Shown here one piece after another: positions 1 through 10,557 of a DNA stretch of 64,000 bases (the stretch's first letter is position 1; each line of letters starts with the position of its first letter). The notes under the pieces were generated by a model that was given only the letters and a program-made list of their open reading frames with translations, was not told the DNA's origin and made no database searches. The translations under genes were made by a program, and so were the position numbers. The stretch lies in assembly GCA_019009955.1 (NCBI GenBank), contig CM032228.1, positions 133,952,501-134,016,500 on the forward strand, read 5' to 3'. This stretch comes from Riptortus pedestris (Eukaryota > Arthropoda > Insecta > Hemiptera > Alydidae).

Positions 1-1103
1 CATCAAGCATTCAAGATCCATTCGGGAATACATTGACATGCAAACCTATTTGTTTTTAATAATTTGCTAAAAAGAGCTTTCCCAATTCAATTTAGATGAT
101 TTAGTTACCAAAGGTTAGTATATGAACGTACGTCTGGGTAATGGGGTGATAGAGCAATATTTCAGGGAAATTGGTCATAGTTAGAATAGAAGTGGTAGTT
201 GTTAGGCTATTACATAGATGGTAGGAATGGGACCATGATACATTTACTGGATGAGATTTGATAATGAGTGGCACTCAACATGGGCTGTATTAAGGGGCGG
301 GATTTACTGGCCAGTGATGTAGGTGTCGCTGCTACCAGCGTTTACAGCCCCAGGGGACGGGCTATGTTGATAGCAGAGGGAATTTTTTATGATTTAGCGT
401 GGGGAGGGGATGTGGTCAGCTGGGGATAAAAAGGCACACCCCTGTGGTTTCACCCCCCTACCACACCCATTAGCAGCTCATTAGTCGGCCCCTCCCTCCT
501 CACACCATTACATAATTAACCGCCCTTTAAATACCCCCTCCCATCTACGGCTTTGTCACACCCTAATACTGGCTTTTATTCTCATTCCCGTCCCACTTTA
601 AAAACATTTTATTCTACAAAATAACAATTAAAATCTTCACAATATATTCACATTTGCCTGTTCTCGCTTCCATTTTGAAAACCGCTTATGGGGTTGGTCA
701 GTTCATTGTAGCCGATCTGAAGAATATTTACATGAATTTAGCCTGCTGAGAGGAACTTTCGAAATGAACTTTTTAGAGAATTTCCTATAGAAAATTCTCT
801 ATTGAGGTTATTGGATTCCCAGTCTCTGCAGTCATATTCCAGATTATCAAACAATTTTTACCTCATCCTACCTTATTTTCAACTAACTCCTGGTTTACCA
901 CTACATTAATGGATCAAGCTGACACTTTCAATTGTGTCCACTAGTAGGTATAATCTCTAAGCTTTAAAACAATATAACCACCTAATTAAACTCGTACAAT
1001 CTCTTGTTAGTTTGGAAATTTGGCATATGGAGTTACTAACTACAACTGGAGTTATACTAATTATTAAGATAGGGCGAGATTAAGATAAATGCCCTATTTG
1101 AAC
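1..1103. other. No gene recognised
   Basis: Non-coding sequence. Positions 240-560 are richer in G and C, with poly-C-type runs and no open frame of note. I see no repeat with a confident match elsewhere in the window. Confidence 0.6.
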
Positions 1104-1312
1104 TTTTCATGTAAAACTACGAACGAGTTTGTTAATGGCTGAAATTGAAGTATGTGCTGGTTTAGAGGAGTGCTAAAAAAACCAAAATATCTTCGTTAAT
1201 AATAGTCGGACTGAAAAACGTTATATAACCAGTCTTGTTGATGATGTAAAGAGTAAAGTTGTTATACTGGATATTTTTATCTAACTTGAATATTAACAGA
1301 GTATATATATTT
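1104..1312 (+). mobile_element. Old fragment of the HINE-like family
   Basis: Diverged internal segment of the main repeat family: poly-T/ATGTAAAA, then GTTAATGGCTGAAAT, a GGTTTAGAGGAG tract, AAATATCTTCGTTA and a TTGAATATTAAC block, in the same order as in the full copies at 12.9 and 35.1 kb. Both termini are missing. Confidence 0.65.
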
Positions 1313-2930
1313 TCCAATGCTCTTTGTACTGAAAGCTACTGCGTCCCTTAACATTTCATGGCAAGTTTCAAGTCTTGATACAAGGAGTTCCTAGAAACTG
1401 TGAAGTTAAGATTATAGTGCAGATAGTTTGTATGTGACAGATGCTAGTCCGGCTCATTGTAAAGTTATTGCGTATCATTCAAATGCGTGAACAGTCTGTT
1501 TAGTGCTAGCAGCCATTGAATGGCGGACTTTTAAAAGTTTAACGTCTGTGCATTCTCTCTAAACTGTGTACTACTAGGAGTGTAAGAACATTGCATTTTA
1601 CCTATCCTCTAAACTCCCACTCCTACTGGTTTTAGCCTGGACAATAATAAACTTAATTTTTAGTTTAACATAAAATCGAGTTAGGACACAAACCATCAAG
1701 AATTACAACTGTTGGAGGTAGGATCATTGGGATTTGAAGACTTTTAAAATTGCGGTTAAATAATCTGATATAAGGATGTAAAGTAGTTACGGGTCCTTGA
1801 CAAATTTCTCTTTTTTGGAAGCCTTGAATGAACTCTTAATATATTTCCTCATTAGAGATCACCTGTGGTTTTTCCCCCCTGAAAATTCTTTAAATGATGG
1901 AGTCCAGTAGCAGCGTTATGGAAGCCCAATCAACATAGCGTTTTAAAGATGTGGTATGTCAATATAATGTATTTAAAAGATGGTAAAAAGTCTATTTTTT
2001 ATATGATAAAAAGTAACATGTGCAAAACAAAGAATGAATTATTGTATTGTGTTACTATGAAAATAAAGTAGTGTTTTGAATATATTACAAAAAATAACCT
2101 GAGAACTGTATGTCGAGTAAAAGAAGTTTGTAAAAATTCAATTTCCTATGATATCTATAGTAAATTCTTCATCTGAGGTGAGCCAAATAATAGAAGCTTT
2201 AGTCAGAATCATTCCGTTGCGCAGGGGCTATAAATTAGCAAATACCCTTAATATAAGTCTATACGTTTTCAGTTCGAGTCATAGTCTTTTAAAAATCTGC
2301 CAAAATCTCACAAAAGTTAGTCATTTAATGTTTAATATTGTCTGTTTTCAGACGACTTGGTGAAAGTAAATGAAACCCTATTAAAGTTTTTAATATTAAT
2401 TCCTTCTGTTATAAAGTTTAAATATTTTGTTTGTCGATCTATAAATACTTAAAATATAAATAGCTGGCAGCTCCTCAATCTGTAGTAGCTCGCACAGTTA
2501 CTGCACATATCATTAAGTAATTTTCTAATAAGCTATTTCTGAAGGCAGAGCAACTATATAAACATTTAATTAAATCAAAATAAAAAAAAATTAAAATGTT
2601 CAGGTAAATATTAAATAAAAATTCTTAAACAAAGTGTGCATACATATATAAGCCAAATTCTTGCCATTTATATGACAAATTTATGAACTGACTTGTTTAC
2701 AAGAAATATTAACTATTTTTATACTTGCGAAGATTTGAAGAAGTTTAAGAGTAATGAACCCATTTTTGGCAAGATAAAATTCACTAAAGTCACCCCACTG
2801 ATTTATCTGCTTGTATTTCCTTAATCGTTATTAGTATCAACAAATATATAACAGGCGTTTTTATTTAATTTTCAGTCGATTAATTCCTATACATTTTTCG
2901 TCAGAACGAAGTTTTTTGAATTTTTTGTTT
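1313..2930. other. No gene recognised
   Basis: AT-rich unique-looking sequence. The longest open frame (2148-2363, 71 codons) has no recognisable domain and no splice context, so it is not annotated. Confidence 0.6.
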
Positions 2931-3051
2931 TAGCAGATTTCCCTTGAGGGAAATCAGCTATTGAGGTCGTACTCAAGACGCGATTTTCGAAAATTTTCTT
3001 CAAATTTCCATCGATCATACCTAGGAGAGGACGAAAATGAGGTCCGTTCAA

Positions 3052-3114
<63 letters not shown>

Positions 3115-3388
3115 CGAAAATGAAATGGCTATTCAAGGCGTGATTAGGGAGTGCGGAAGGGTTCAAAGAAGTGCCGCTAATCGGTGGAAGGCACTAGTCC
3201 CTTCCAGTCCTTCTTGGAAGAGCCTCGGTCTCATCCTGCTTCTCTATTTAAGCCTGTACAGCTCGACCTAGTGGAGCCGGCAGAATCTAATTAGGGACCG
3301 CCGTGCCTATCTTACTGGAACTTCTGGACCTTTTGGCTAGCCCCTTCTACAGGCATTTATAAGAGACCCGCCAGTACCTCAGGGCAGT

Positions 3389-4213
3389 AATCTCCAATCC
3401 TACCAAAACGGTCTTGTCCGGAAAATTGTCCGGCACACCTCCCTCCAAAGATCCCCCAACCGAATTATCCATCCCACCTTAGAACTTGAACCCATTTCCC
3501 AATCCATTTCCCGCCGACATGTAAAATTTTATGACTCCCTGCAATACATTGACAATCCCTTATACTCCTCCCTACAACCCCCTCCTCAGCCGGTGTGTTG
3601 GCGGAAGGCGGTCGAAGATGTCGAGCCGCTAGTCGACATTACCGGCTGTTGAGTTTCTACGGCACTGCTCGGGAACGGGAGCACTATCCACAAACATCAA
3701 TTGGCCGTCTAGCTTATGTTAGGTTTAGAATGTTAGTTCTTTAGTTTTTCTTTTTATTTTTAGTTCTTAGTTTTAGTTAGGTTAGTTATTTAGTCTATAA
3801 GCGTATTCGTCGTCCTTCCTTCCCTCGCTTACAGCGTCCGCCTAGGGCCAGTGACGGCTTGTGCGGTGACTCTATTCTTAGGTTAGTTTTATTCTTTTAT
3901 CTATAAGTCTTTCTTATATTCTTTACTACCTCCCCTCCTACTATCCCTATTCTTTCTTCTTTCGCTTTCTCCTATCCTCACAACCCACCCGACGCCGCCA
4001 GACCGCCAGAACCCATAACCAGAGTTCCATTTACCCCCTACTCTAGATCACAACACCCCCTTAAAATGGAACATCTGAGTGTTCAGTAGAAGGGGAACTG
4101 TCGGGACAACCACGGCAGGTCACTCTGTCTCCCAACCAACATCTAGTTCCCTCTGGATCTCGGATAAAAAAAAAATAAAAAAAAAAAAAATAAAAAATAA
4201 AAAAAAAAAAAAA
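3389..4213 (+). mobile_element. 5'-truncated LINE with A-rich tail and 11-bp target duplication
   Basis: The insertion is bounded by perfect direct repeats CTCAGGGCAGT at 3378-3388 and 4214-4224. The right copy follows an A-rich tail (4166-4213) interrupted by single T's. This is classic target-primed reverse transcription: a 5'-truncated body, 3' poly-A and a target site duplication. The body begins with the end of an open frame and continues into a T-rich 3' UTR of about 510 bp. Confidence 0.88.
3392..3652 (+). pseudogene. C-terminal remnant of a Jockey-type LINE ORF2
   Basis: Frame of 86 codons ending TGA at 3650-3652. It contains IIHPTLELEPISQSISRR, HVKFYDSLQYIDNPLYSSLQ and a Pro-rich end. 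The pattern (a hydrophobic strand, then IxHPTL, then an ISRR-like helix and a HPNPL-like end) is the C-terminus typical of Jockey-clade ORF2 proteins. RT and endonuclease are absent because of 5' truncation. No internal stop is present, suggesting a fairly recent insertion. The clade assignment comes from memory of the family. Confidence 0.6.
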
Positions 4214-4616
4214 CTCAGGGCAGTTTATGGTCAGATGTCTTGATGGTCACATCAGTGCTCCAGTGCGACTTAGTGCAGTGTGGTAAAGTGTTTTTATAAG
4301 AAGAACAGTGTTGTGCCGTGACTGTAAGTAACAGTTTAGTGCCGTGTTTAAGACAGTGCAGTGCCGCGAAGTAAAGGACAGTGCAGTGCCGTCTTTTTGT
4401 GAATTTCAGTGACCGTGAGTGAATTATTGGACTGTGTAATCTGAAGAACAGTGACACTATCAGTGTAATACTGTGAGTAGTAATAATTAACCAAGAGTAT
4501 TGTGCATTGTGAAATAAATCGTGCAGTGAAAAACTGTGAAACTTGTGTGTGTTTAATTTTGCAATCCAAAAGAACTCTTATTAACGACGTTTATTACTGG
4601 TTTTGTAATAAAAACG

Positions 4617-4669
<53 letters not shown>

Positions 4670-5096
4670 TTGTCTGTTACCCCTCTAGCGGTCGTAATTT
4701 TTGTTTAATCGTCATTCTGTATTTAATCGTTTTATGTAAAAAGAAAGATCAAGTTCATTAACAGCTGAAATCGGACCAGTGGGAGGAGTTTTGAAAATTC
4801 GAAATATATCCGTTACTATACGTCGGATCGAAAAATTGTATAGTACCAATCTTTTTGCAAATTAAATTTACTATAAATATTGTTATATACATTTATTCTC
4901 TATCTTAAATATTAACCGAGATATTTGCATTTTTATTAAGTGTAACGGACGAACTATGGTCGCTTCTATTCGTTCCCGCCGAAAGCTAGTTCGGCCGTTT
5001 CCGTAACTGTTCGGCACTCGTATGGAGATTTCTATATTGTATAACATTACTTGGGAAATCTGCTTAGTTTACGCAGCCCCTGCGTGACTGACTTTT

Positions 5097-5934
5097 ACTT
5101 TTCTAAATGCCTCGTCCCGTCCTATTCTCAATCTTTCTTTTTGATATGAAGGTATTTTGGGAATATCTATGTTACTGAACTCAATGGTGTATTTTAGTAA
5201 AATAATTCACTCTACAGTGATCGTTAGTTTTTTAAAAAAAGGGCAACAAAATACCTAAATGCTCAGCCTTTGAAAACTGACTTACTCAAGGGATTACAAT
5301 TGTTTATACTATTGTTTACAAATTTGAACCTGTTTTATACGGAGAAAATGAAATCACAACAATAATATCCACTTCGATTCAGTTAGCATTCATTCTATTC
5401 AAAACGGAATGTCATTGAAATCGACAGCCGGTATTCATTTCATACAACAGAGGCTTTTTTTCGCCAATAAATTGAATGGATGGTTTCACGCGACCCACAA
5501 TAAAATGCAATATGCAGATATAAGTCAATACCTGTGATTTAGAGAAGGGGTGTTTTAATATACATATTTTTAATTTTGCCTGAACGTGGTAATAAAAAAT
5601 TCCACTATTTTTTTTTTGAAAAATTAAGAAATTAATATATTTAACATGGATTGATGAATGGTATGTGATGCAGCTAATATTTATTTCCCTGAAGCAGTAC
5701 TTTGCAGTCACACTGTGGCCTTCATTCATATCTGTGTTTGCACTCACAAGCACTAGTACACATTTATGTCTTTCAGAGAAAGACTAAAAATTCAATCCAA
5801 AATATTCATTATTTTTAGTTGAATCGAAAAATGTTGAATAAGCAGTCGTGCTGATGATGTAATGTTATAGAAAGCAGAAGTAAGGGTCAGATCTTTTGCT
5901 ATGAAACCAATTATGCTAAGCATCAGCAGATTTC
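5097..5934. other. No gene recognised
   Basis: Unique-looking AT-rich DNA. A minus-strand open frame of 113 codons (5412-5753) has no recognisable motif and biased AT-rich composition. A short HINE-like scrap (GAATCGAAAAATGTTGAATA...) is near 5820. Confidence 0.5.
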
Positions 5935-6041
5935 CCTTACGGGAAATCAGTTATTGTGGTTGTGCTCATGACGCTATTTACGTAAAATTTCTTCAAATGG
6001 CCGTCGATCCTGACACGGAGATGACGAAAATGAAGTCTTAT

Positions 6042-6300
6042 AATTCGTATGTTGCAGGATGTGGGAGTGCAGATCAGGGAAACAGGTCTTAATAACACGA
6101 AGTCTTCCCACCAATTTTTTTCTTTTTCAATTGGAAAATTGGTGGAAAGACTTCCTGTTATTAAGACCTGTTTCCCAGATCTGCACTCCCACATCCAGCA
6201 ATATACGAATTATGATGACTGCCCGTCGAGCAACAGCTGGATCAGCACTTAGCTGGGAAAAAAAAATTGGTGGGAAGACTTCGTGTTATTGAGAACTGTT
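6042..6300. mobile_element. Fold-back (MITE-like) palindrome with a third partial arm
   Basis: The left arm is about 6042-6117 and the right arm about 6135-6211. They are near-perfect reverse complements over about 76 bp (AATTCGTAT...ATACGAATT ends, GTGGGAGTGCAGATC inside). A third, shorter copy of the inner arm (AATTGGTGGGAAGACTTCG, 6265-6300) follows. The insertion separates HINE sequence ATGACGAAAATGAAGTC from AAAATGAGGTCTGTTCAAAA, so part of the host sequence is duplicated or rearranged at the junction. Confidence 0.8.
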
Positions 6301-6326
6301 TTCCAAAATGAGGTCTGTTCAAAATT

Positions 6327-6380
<54 letters not shown>

Positions 6381-6961
6381 CTGGTAACACTCTAGCGGTC
6401 GCAATTTTGGTTAGATCATTACCAAACTTGATATTTAATCGTTTTATGTAAAAAAAAACAAACAAAAAAAATCATGTTCGCTAATGGCTGAAATCGGACA
6501 AGTGGGGAGGGTGGGGTGGGCTTTAAAGGGGGGCATTTTCGACGATTCGAAATATCTCCGTTACTATACGTCAGATCGAAAAATTGTATAGAGCCTATCG
6601 TATTGCAAATTAAATGTGCTATAAATATTGTTATATGCATTTATTCTGTATCCTGAATATTAACCGAGATAGTTGCATCTTTCAGTTTTCAGCCTTCACC
6701 AAACCCCCTCTCCTACTCCTGTCACATACAACAACAGCAATACTCTGTTATATAATAAACCACTTTATTCGAAGCTAAATTACCAAATATTGTTTTCAAG
6801 AGACCTTACATGCAAATACGTTGATGTTGACCCCACTCCCACCGTCTTTAGTTCTTGGATTACTAATATTTGAGTGATTGAGATAAAAAGTATTCTAATT
6901 CATTATAAATTACAGTACTAGATATAATATATAGTTTTCAATGAAATTAATATGTTATATT

Positions 6962-7362
6962 CAGTAATTCTTCTTATTCTGCACCCAATATTATTTATAT
7001 ATTCTTCAGATTTGATGGCAAGGGTCTCCAATAAAAAACACTTTTTTCGGTGGAAACTTTAATGAACCTGCCCTACATGTTTCGTGGCTTATTTGCCACC
7101 TTTTCAGGGGTATCCATTTCTGAAGTGTTCGATTACCCTATACATTACTTTGCGACTATCCTCACAGAGGAGGTAGATGATCCTCTAGGACAGTCGCAAC
7201 GTAATGTAAAGGGTAAACGAACACTTCAGAAATGGATAGCCCCTGAAGAGATGGCAAATAAGCCACGAAACATGTAGGGTAGGTTCAATAAAGTTTGCAC
7301 TGAAAAAAATGGTTTTTATTGGAGACCCTTGCCATCAATTTCGAAGAATATTCAGTAATTGT
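6962..7362. mobile_element. Large fold-back element, family C, copy 1
   Basis: Inverted repeat with arms of about 150 bp. Each arm contains TGGCAAGGGTCTCCAATAAA, ACATGTTTCGTGGCTTATTT and a CAGGGG/CCCCTG block in opposite orientations. The centre holds GGACAGTCGCAACGTAATG. A second copy is at 61.1-62.15 kb. No transposase frame is visible. The outer flank ATAAGAAGAAT...ATATTATTTATATATTCTTC also matches the right flank of the second copy, so the element is longer than the arms alone. Confidence 0.8.
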
Positions 7363-7613
7363 TTTTCTTCCCGTAGAAGAATATTTCTATCTATCTGTTC
7401 AGCGCTGAGAGGTTGGCTCGCCTGTTTGTTTACAATCCAGACTCTTTCCTTTGGGAGTTTATTAAAATTGACTGAAAGATTTCTCATTACCGTTTGTATT
7501 TACTCAGTTAATAATCACAGTAGTGTTGCGTTTCTAGTATGTAGATTTATCTATTGTAAAACTTCACGTGAGAAATCTGCTTAGTTTAAGCAGCCCTTTC
7601 GTGACGGACTTTA

Positions 7614-8016
7614 TTTTAAATGGGGGTATAGGGGTTACACGTGGTAGTTGATCTGGGAGAAGAATGGATTGGATCATAAAGGACATTTGGATTGTTTTAA
7701 ACATAATCGAAGTGAGTAAGGAGTGAATGGCTGGTGACGGAGGTGTCAGGGGGAAGGAAGGCCTGGTAATGGGGGAGACAAAGCCCTCTCTCTGTCTTTC
7801 TGTTAACTCACTAATCACCCCCTGCCTTCTCCATCAGCCCTGTCACTCCCACTCCAGCCACCCCCACTAGTCACCGCTCCGGCCATGTTTAATTCCTCTC
7901 TCACGGCCAAAGATTCGATAAACTGTTTTATGGCCAAGATAGGCCCAGTGCCAGTCAGACCTCAAATAAAAACGATCATTCTTTGAGGGAGAGAGGGATA
8001 CCGACCTAAAGGGAAT
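7614..8016. other. No gene recognised
   Basis: G-rich then C-rich sequence without a convincing frame. Confidence 0.5.
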
Positions 8017-8063
8017 CAAACCGGGAGAGAGAGAGGGGGGAGAGAGGAGAGAGTGAGTGAGTG

Positions 8064-8115
<52 letters not shown>
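8017..8115. repeat. (GA)n-rich low-complexity tract
   Basis: Interrupted GAGA tract with GTGAGTGA variants, then about 40 bp of pure (GA)n. A C-run follows at about 8141-8152. Confidence 0.95.
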
Positions 8116-8117
<2 letters not shown>

Positions 8118-8630
8118 ATAAAAACCTTTTCCCTACCTCCCCCCCCCCCCACTAGGACCACTCTCCCGAGATATTAAACCTGACTCTCCACAGAGCTCTA
8201 GATTGCCACCACTTCCCATCCCATCGTAATCTCTATTTTCTCCATTTTCTTACTCCCGTTCAATGTTCTCCTTTTATCATTCTTTTTCCTCGCACTTTCC
8301 CCCCTAATTCCACGATTGAATTGCTTCACAATAAAAAGCTCGCTGAGAATGGTTGATGGAGACCATTACAAGTACGGCACGTTTTTTGCCCTTCTACTGG
8401 AATAAAGTAAGTCCCTAATTGACACTAATAAAGTTCCATAGACCCAAGGTTTTAATTATCATTAGTTATTGTTTTTCCTTCGTCGTTTTCAGAAATCCGC
8501 CATGACACCATTCATTATTTCAAATGTCGAACAAGCCTACTCTAGCTGAACTCACGAGCGTGGGTTTCATAGATTGATAAGAACAATTAGTTCCACTGCA
8601 TATGTTTTAGCAGATTTTAGGAAAATCCTT

Positions 8631-8794
8631 TAGTCCTATTTTAGTTTAAATTCTTTTAAACTTTGAGCCGTAAGTGAGGTTTTTCCCTAAGCGGATTCTC
8701 GGGTTGTTTATTTGTGTGGACAGATTTGTTTCGTTCGGAGATTTACTTCAACTAGTTTCAGGGTTTATATTATATGTGATACGGCCGTAATGTA
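8631..8794 (+). repeat. Repeat D, copy 1 (inverted partner at 16.5-16.7 kb)
   Basis: 164 bp matching the reverse complement of 16517-16681, including GTGGACAGATTTGTTTCG and AGATTTACTTCAACTAG. The upstream end carries a TTTAGCAGATTTTAGG sequence reminiscent of the HINE 5' terminus. In both places it lies 5' of HINE sequence in the same relative orientation, so it is part of a duplicated block. Confidence 0.85.
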
Positions 8795-8956
8795 TATGTG
8801 GACTTGGTCGGTGTGAAGGGATTGCCTTGTGGAAATATTAGTGTGCAGATAAGATATGACCTTTGTTAACCGCTGCAAGCGCATGGTTTGCACTGGAATG
8901 GGTTGTGTTTACCTTGAAATTGTGTTAGCCAATAAAGGATCGTAGATTGTTATTTT

Positions 8957-9058
8957 AGCAGATTTCCCTTAAAGGATATCAGCTATTGAGGACGTACTCA
9001 CGACCCGAGTTTTGAAAAATTTCCTCAAATGTCCATCGATCTACACAGGAGATGACGA
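8957..9058 (+). mobile_element. HINE-like element, 5' fragment interrupted by another copy
   Basis: AGCAGATTTCCC...CAGCTATTGAGG through the CCATCGATC and GATGACGAAAA blocks. It is then cut by the 3' terminus of a minus-strand copy. Confidence 0.85.
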
Positions 9059-9345
9059 AAAAGTCCGTCACGCAGGGGCTGCGAAAAACTAAGCAGATTT
9101 CCCACGTGACGTTTATAATAGAGAAATCTGCCTAATAACAACAGTAGTATTAAGAAATCTCTAAACCTACTCACGAGGGACGAACAGTTACGGAAACGGC
9201 CGCCCTAGCTCTCGGCGGAAAGTCTGGAACATAGCCGATCACACACACAATACAAATGCAAATATCTCGGTTAACATTCAAGTTACAGAATAAATGTATA
9301 GAACAATATTTATAGTAAATTTAATTTACGAGCTTTTGTAAGTAC
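9059..9345 (-). mobile_element. HINE-like element, 3' half, inserted into the preceding copy
   Basis: Starts at its 3' end (AAAAAGTCCGTCACGCAGGGGCTGCG, shown reversed) and runs through AAGCAGATTTCCCACGTG, the GCAAATATCTCGGTTAAC block and GTATAGAACAATATTTATAG, then stops. The target sequence GATGACGAAAA is A-rich here (T-rich on the element's strand), as expected for insertion at TT. Confidence 0.85.
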
Positions 9346-9540
9346 GGCAGTCCATCATACTACATGAATAATGGCAGTGTCCTAGAATCGAAAGAGACCA
9401 CCGGCGGGCTTAACAGTGGTTGCTCAATGGAGATGTTGAGGTAATAGTATTGTACCTCCAGAACATTACAAACATATTATGAGTTGTACCAAACGATTCT
9501 GCTATATAAATAGCTGGCTTTTAATATAGCCAATATATTA

Positions 9541-9672
9541 TATTTCCCTTTGGGAAAAGTAGCAATTGAGATTGTACTCATGATGGGATTTTCGAAAATT
9601 TTCTTGTAATGTCCATCGATCTTAACCAGGAGATAACGAAAATGAGGTACGTCCAAAATTTATATATATATA

Positions 9673-9726
<54 letters not shown>

Positions 9727-10135
9727 ATATCGATATTTAAACGATTTTCGTAAAAATGAAAATCAAGTTCTGTAACGGCTAAAATTGGACCAGTAGGGGG
9801 TTTAGAGGGGGAGAATTTTGAATATCTCAGTTGTTATGTGTCAGATCGAAAAATTGTATAGGCTCGATCTTATTGAAAATGTAATGTTCTACCAATGTTG
9901 TAATATACATGTTTTCTCTATATTTAATATTAACCTAGATATTTCCATATTTTAATTTTCGGTCATGAGTAAACCCCCACTCCTGCTCATATCATATTTA
10001 CTATAAGCCGTCAAATCATGAACCACCTCATCCCGAGGTTTAACACCAAATATGGTTTTCATAGAACTATTACTTTGTGAGGTACTAAAAACTATTAATT
10101 TGTGCATACGTCACGATTGACGTCATCAATTAAGA
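9541..10135 (+). mobile_element. HINE-like element, diverged copy with (TA)n
   Basis: TTTCCCTTTGGGAAAAG, the CCATCGATC block, ATAACGAAAATGAGG, (TA)n at 9661-9724, ATCAAGTTCTGTAACGGC, GTCAGATCGAAAAATTGTAT and CGGTCATGAGTAAACCCCCA (intermediate subfamily). Confidence 0.8.
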
Positions 10136-10189
10136 TTTTTCGTCTTATGGTATCTATACTTAATCATTAGCCATTTTAGTCCCTAACGC

Positions 10190-10557
10190 TAAAGATCATA
10201 TTTGTTATTGGCTGAAATCGAACCTGGAATAGTGATGGTTTAGAGGGGTATTAGAAAATTCAAAATATCTTCTTTATATGAGTTGGATCATAAAATGTAT
10301 AATGTTCTGGAACCAATATTGTTAAACTTTTAATTTTTTACAATTGCTGTTCTATGGAGTTTTTGGTAACTCAAGTATTAAGCGACTTATTCGTATTTTC
10401 TTGTTTTCAATGCCTTTTGTAATCCTCCCCCCTCTTCTACTCATCGGATATTTACATATAAATAGAGAATACGTGTTGATATGAGATCGACAGGTGTTAT
10501 ACCAGGACTTGGAATATCTTCTTAGTTTACGTAGCCCCTGTGTGACAGACTTTTTAT
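10190..10557 (+). mobile_element. HINE-like element, second diverged 3' fragment
   Basis: Contains TTGTTATTGGCTGAAATCG, GGTTTAGAGGGG, AAAATATCTTC and the 3' end CTTAGTTTACGTAGCCCCTG, then TGACAGACTTTTT. Confidence 0.7.

Larger units (their letters stand above)
3110..4620 (+). mobile_element. Solo LTR (Ty3/gypsy-like), itself carrying a LINE insertion
   Basis: LTR sequence outside the nested LINE is about 280 + 396 bp. It begins TGTTGCG and ends CGTAAC(TA), a near-match to the usual TGTTACG...CGTAACA ends. It contains a TATA-like TTTATAAGAGAC followed by CCAGTAC, and an AATAAA about 105 bp before the 3' end, which is an LTR-like promoter and poly(A) layout. It is flanked by (TA)n on both sides, so a 4-5 bp target duplication cannot be distinguished. 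No internal coding region is present, so it is read as a recombination-derived solo LTR. Confidence 0.6.
2931..5096 (+). mobile_element. HINE-like element copy 1, split by a nested solo LTR
   Basis: The 5' part is 2931-3109: TAGCAGATTTCCC, palindrome, CCATCGATC block, ACGAAAATGAGGTCCGTTCA, then (TA)n. The 3' part is 4620-5096: (TA)n, TCTAGCGGTCG, AAAGATCAAGTTC, GAAATCTGCTTAGTTTACG, the hairpin GCAGCCCCTGC and a GACTGACTTTT end. The two halves are collinear with the uninterrupted copy at 12855-13519. The break lies inside the (TA)n array, where the solo LTR inserted. Confidence 0.85.
5935..7613 (+). mobile_element. HINE-like element copy 2 (long subfamily) with two nested fold-backs
   Basis: The 5' end is AGCAGATTTCCC with the palindrome TTTCCCTTACGGGAAA. 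It continues collinear with other copies through (TA)n at 6330-6376, the TCTAGCGGTCG block, AAATATCTCCGTTACTATACGTC and AACCGAGATAGTTGC. A long-subfamily 3' region follows (GTAAATACAAACGG-type sequence in reverse, shared with the copies at 14.6, 15.6 and 56.1 kb). It ends GAAATCTGCTTAG...GACGGACTTT. It is interrupted at 6042-6300 and about 6962-7362. Confidence 0.8.

Noticed and set aside
2954..3166. Open frames made of IYIYIY, SLSLSL, REREREK or CVCVCV repeats (also at 4.5, 23.4, 32.8-33.2, 49.6 and 54.5 kb)
   Set aside because: They are translations of dinucleotide microsatellites, not genes.
7234..7280. Hammerhead-ribozyme-like core CTGAAGA...GAAAC in the fold-back family C
   Set aside because: The local stem GTGGC/GCCAC is good, but the consensus has one extra base between CTGAAGA and the stem, and I could not form stems I and III in the required order. 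Treated as a chance resemblance.
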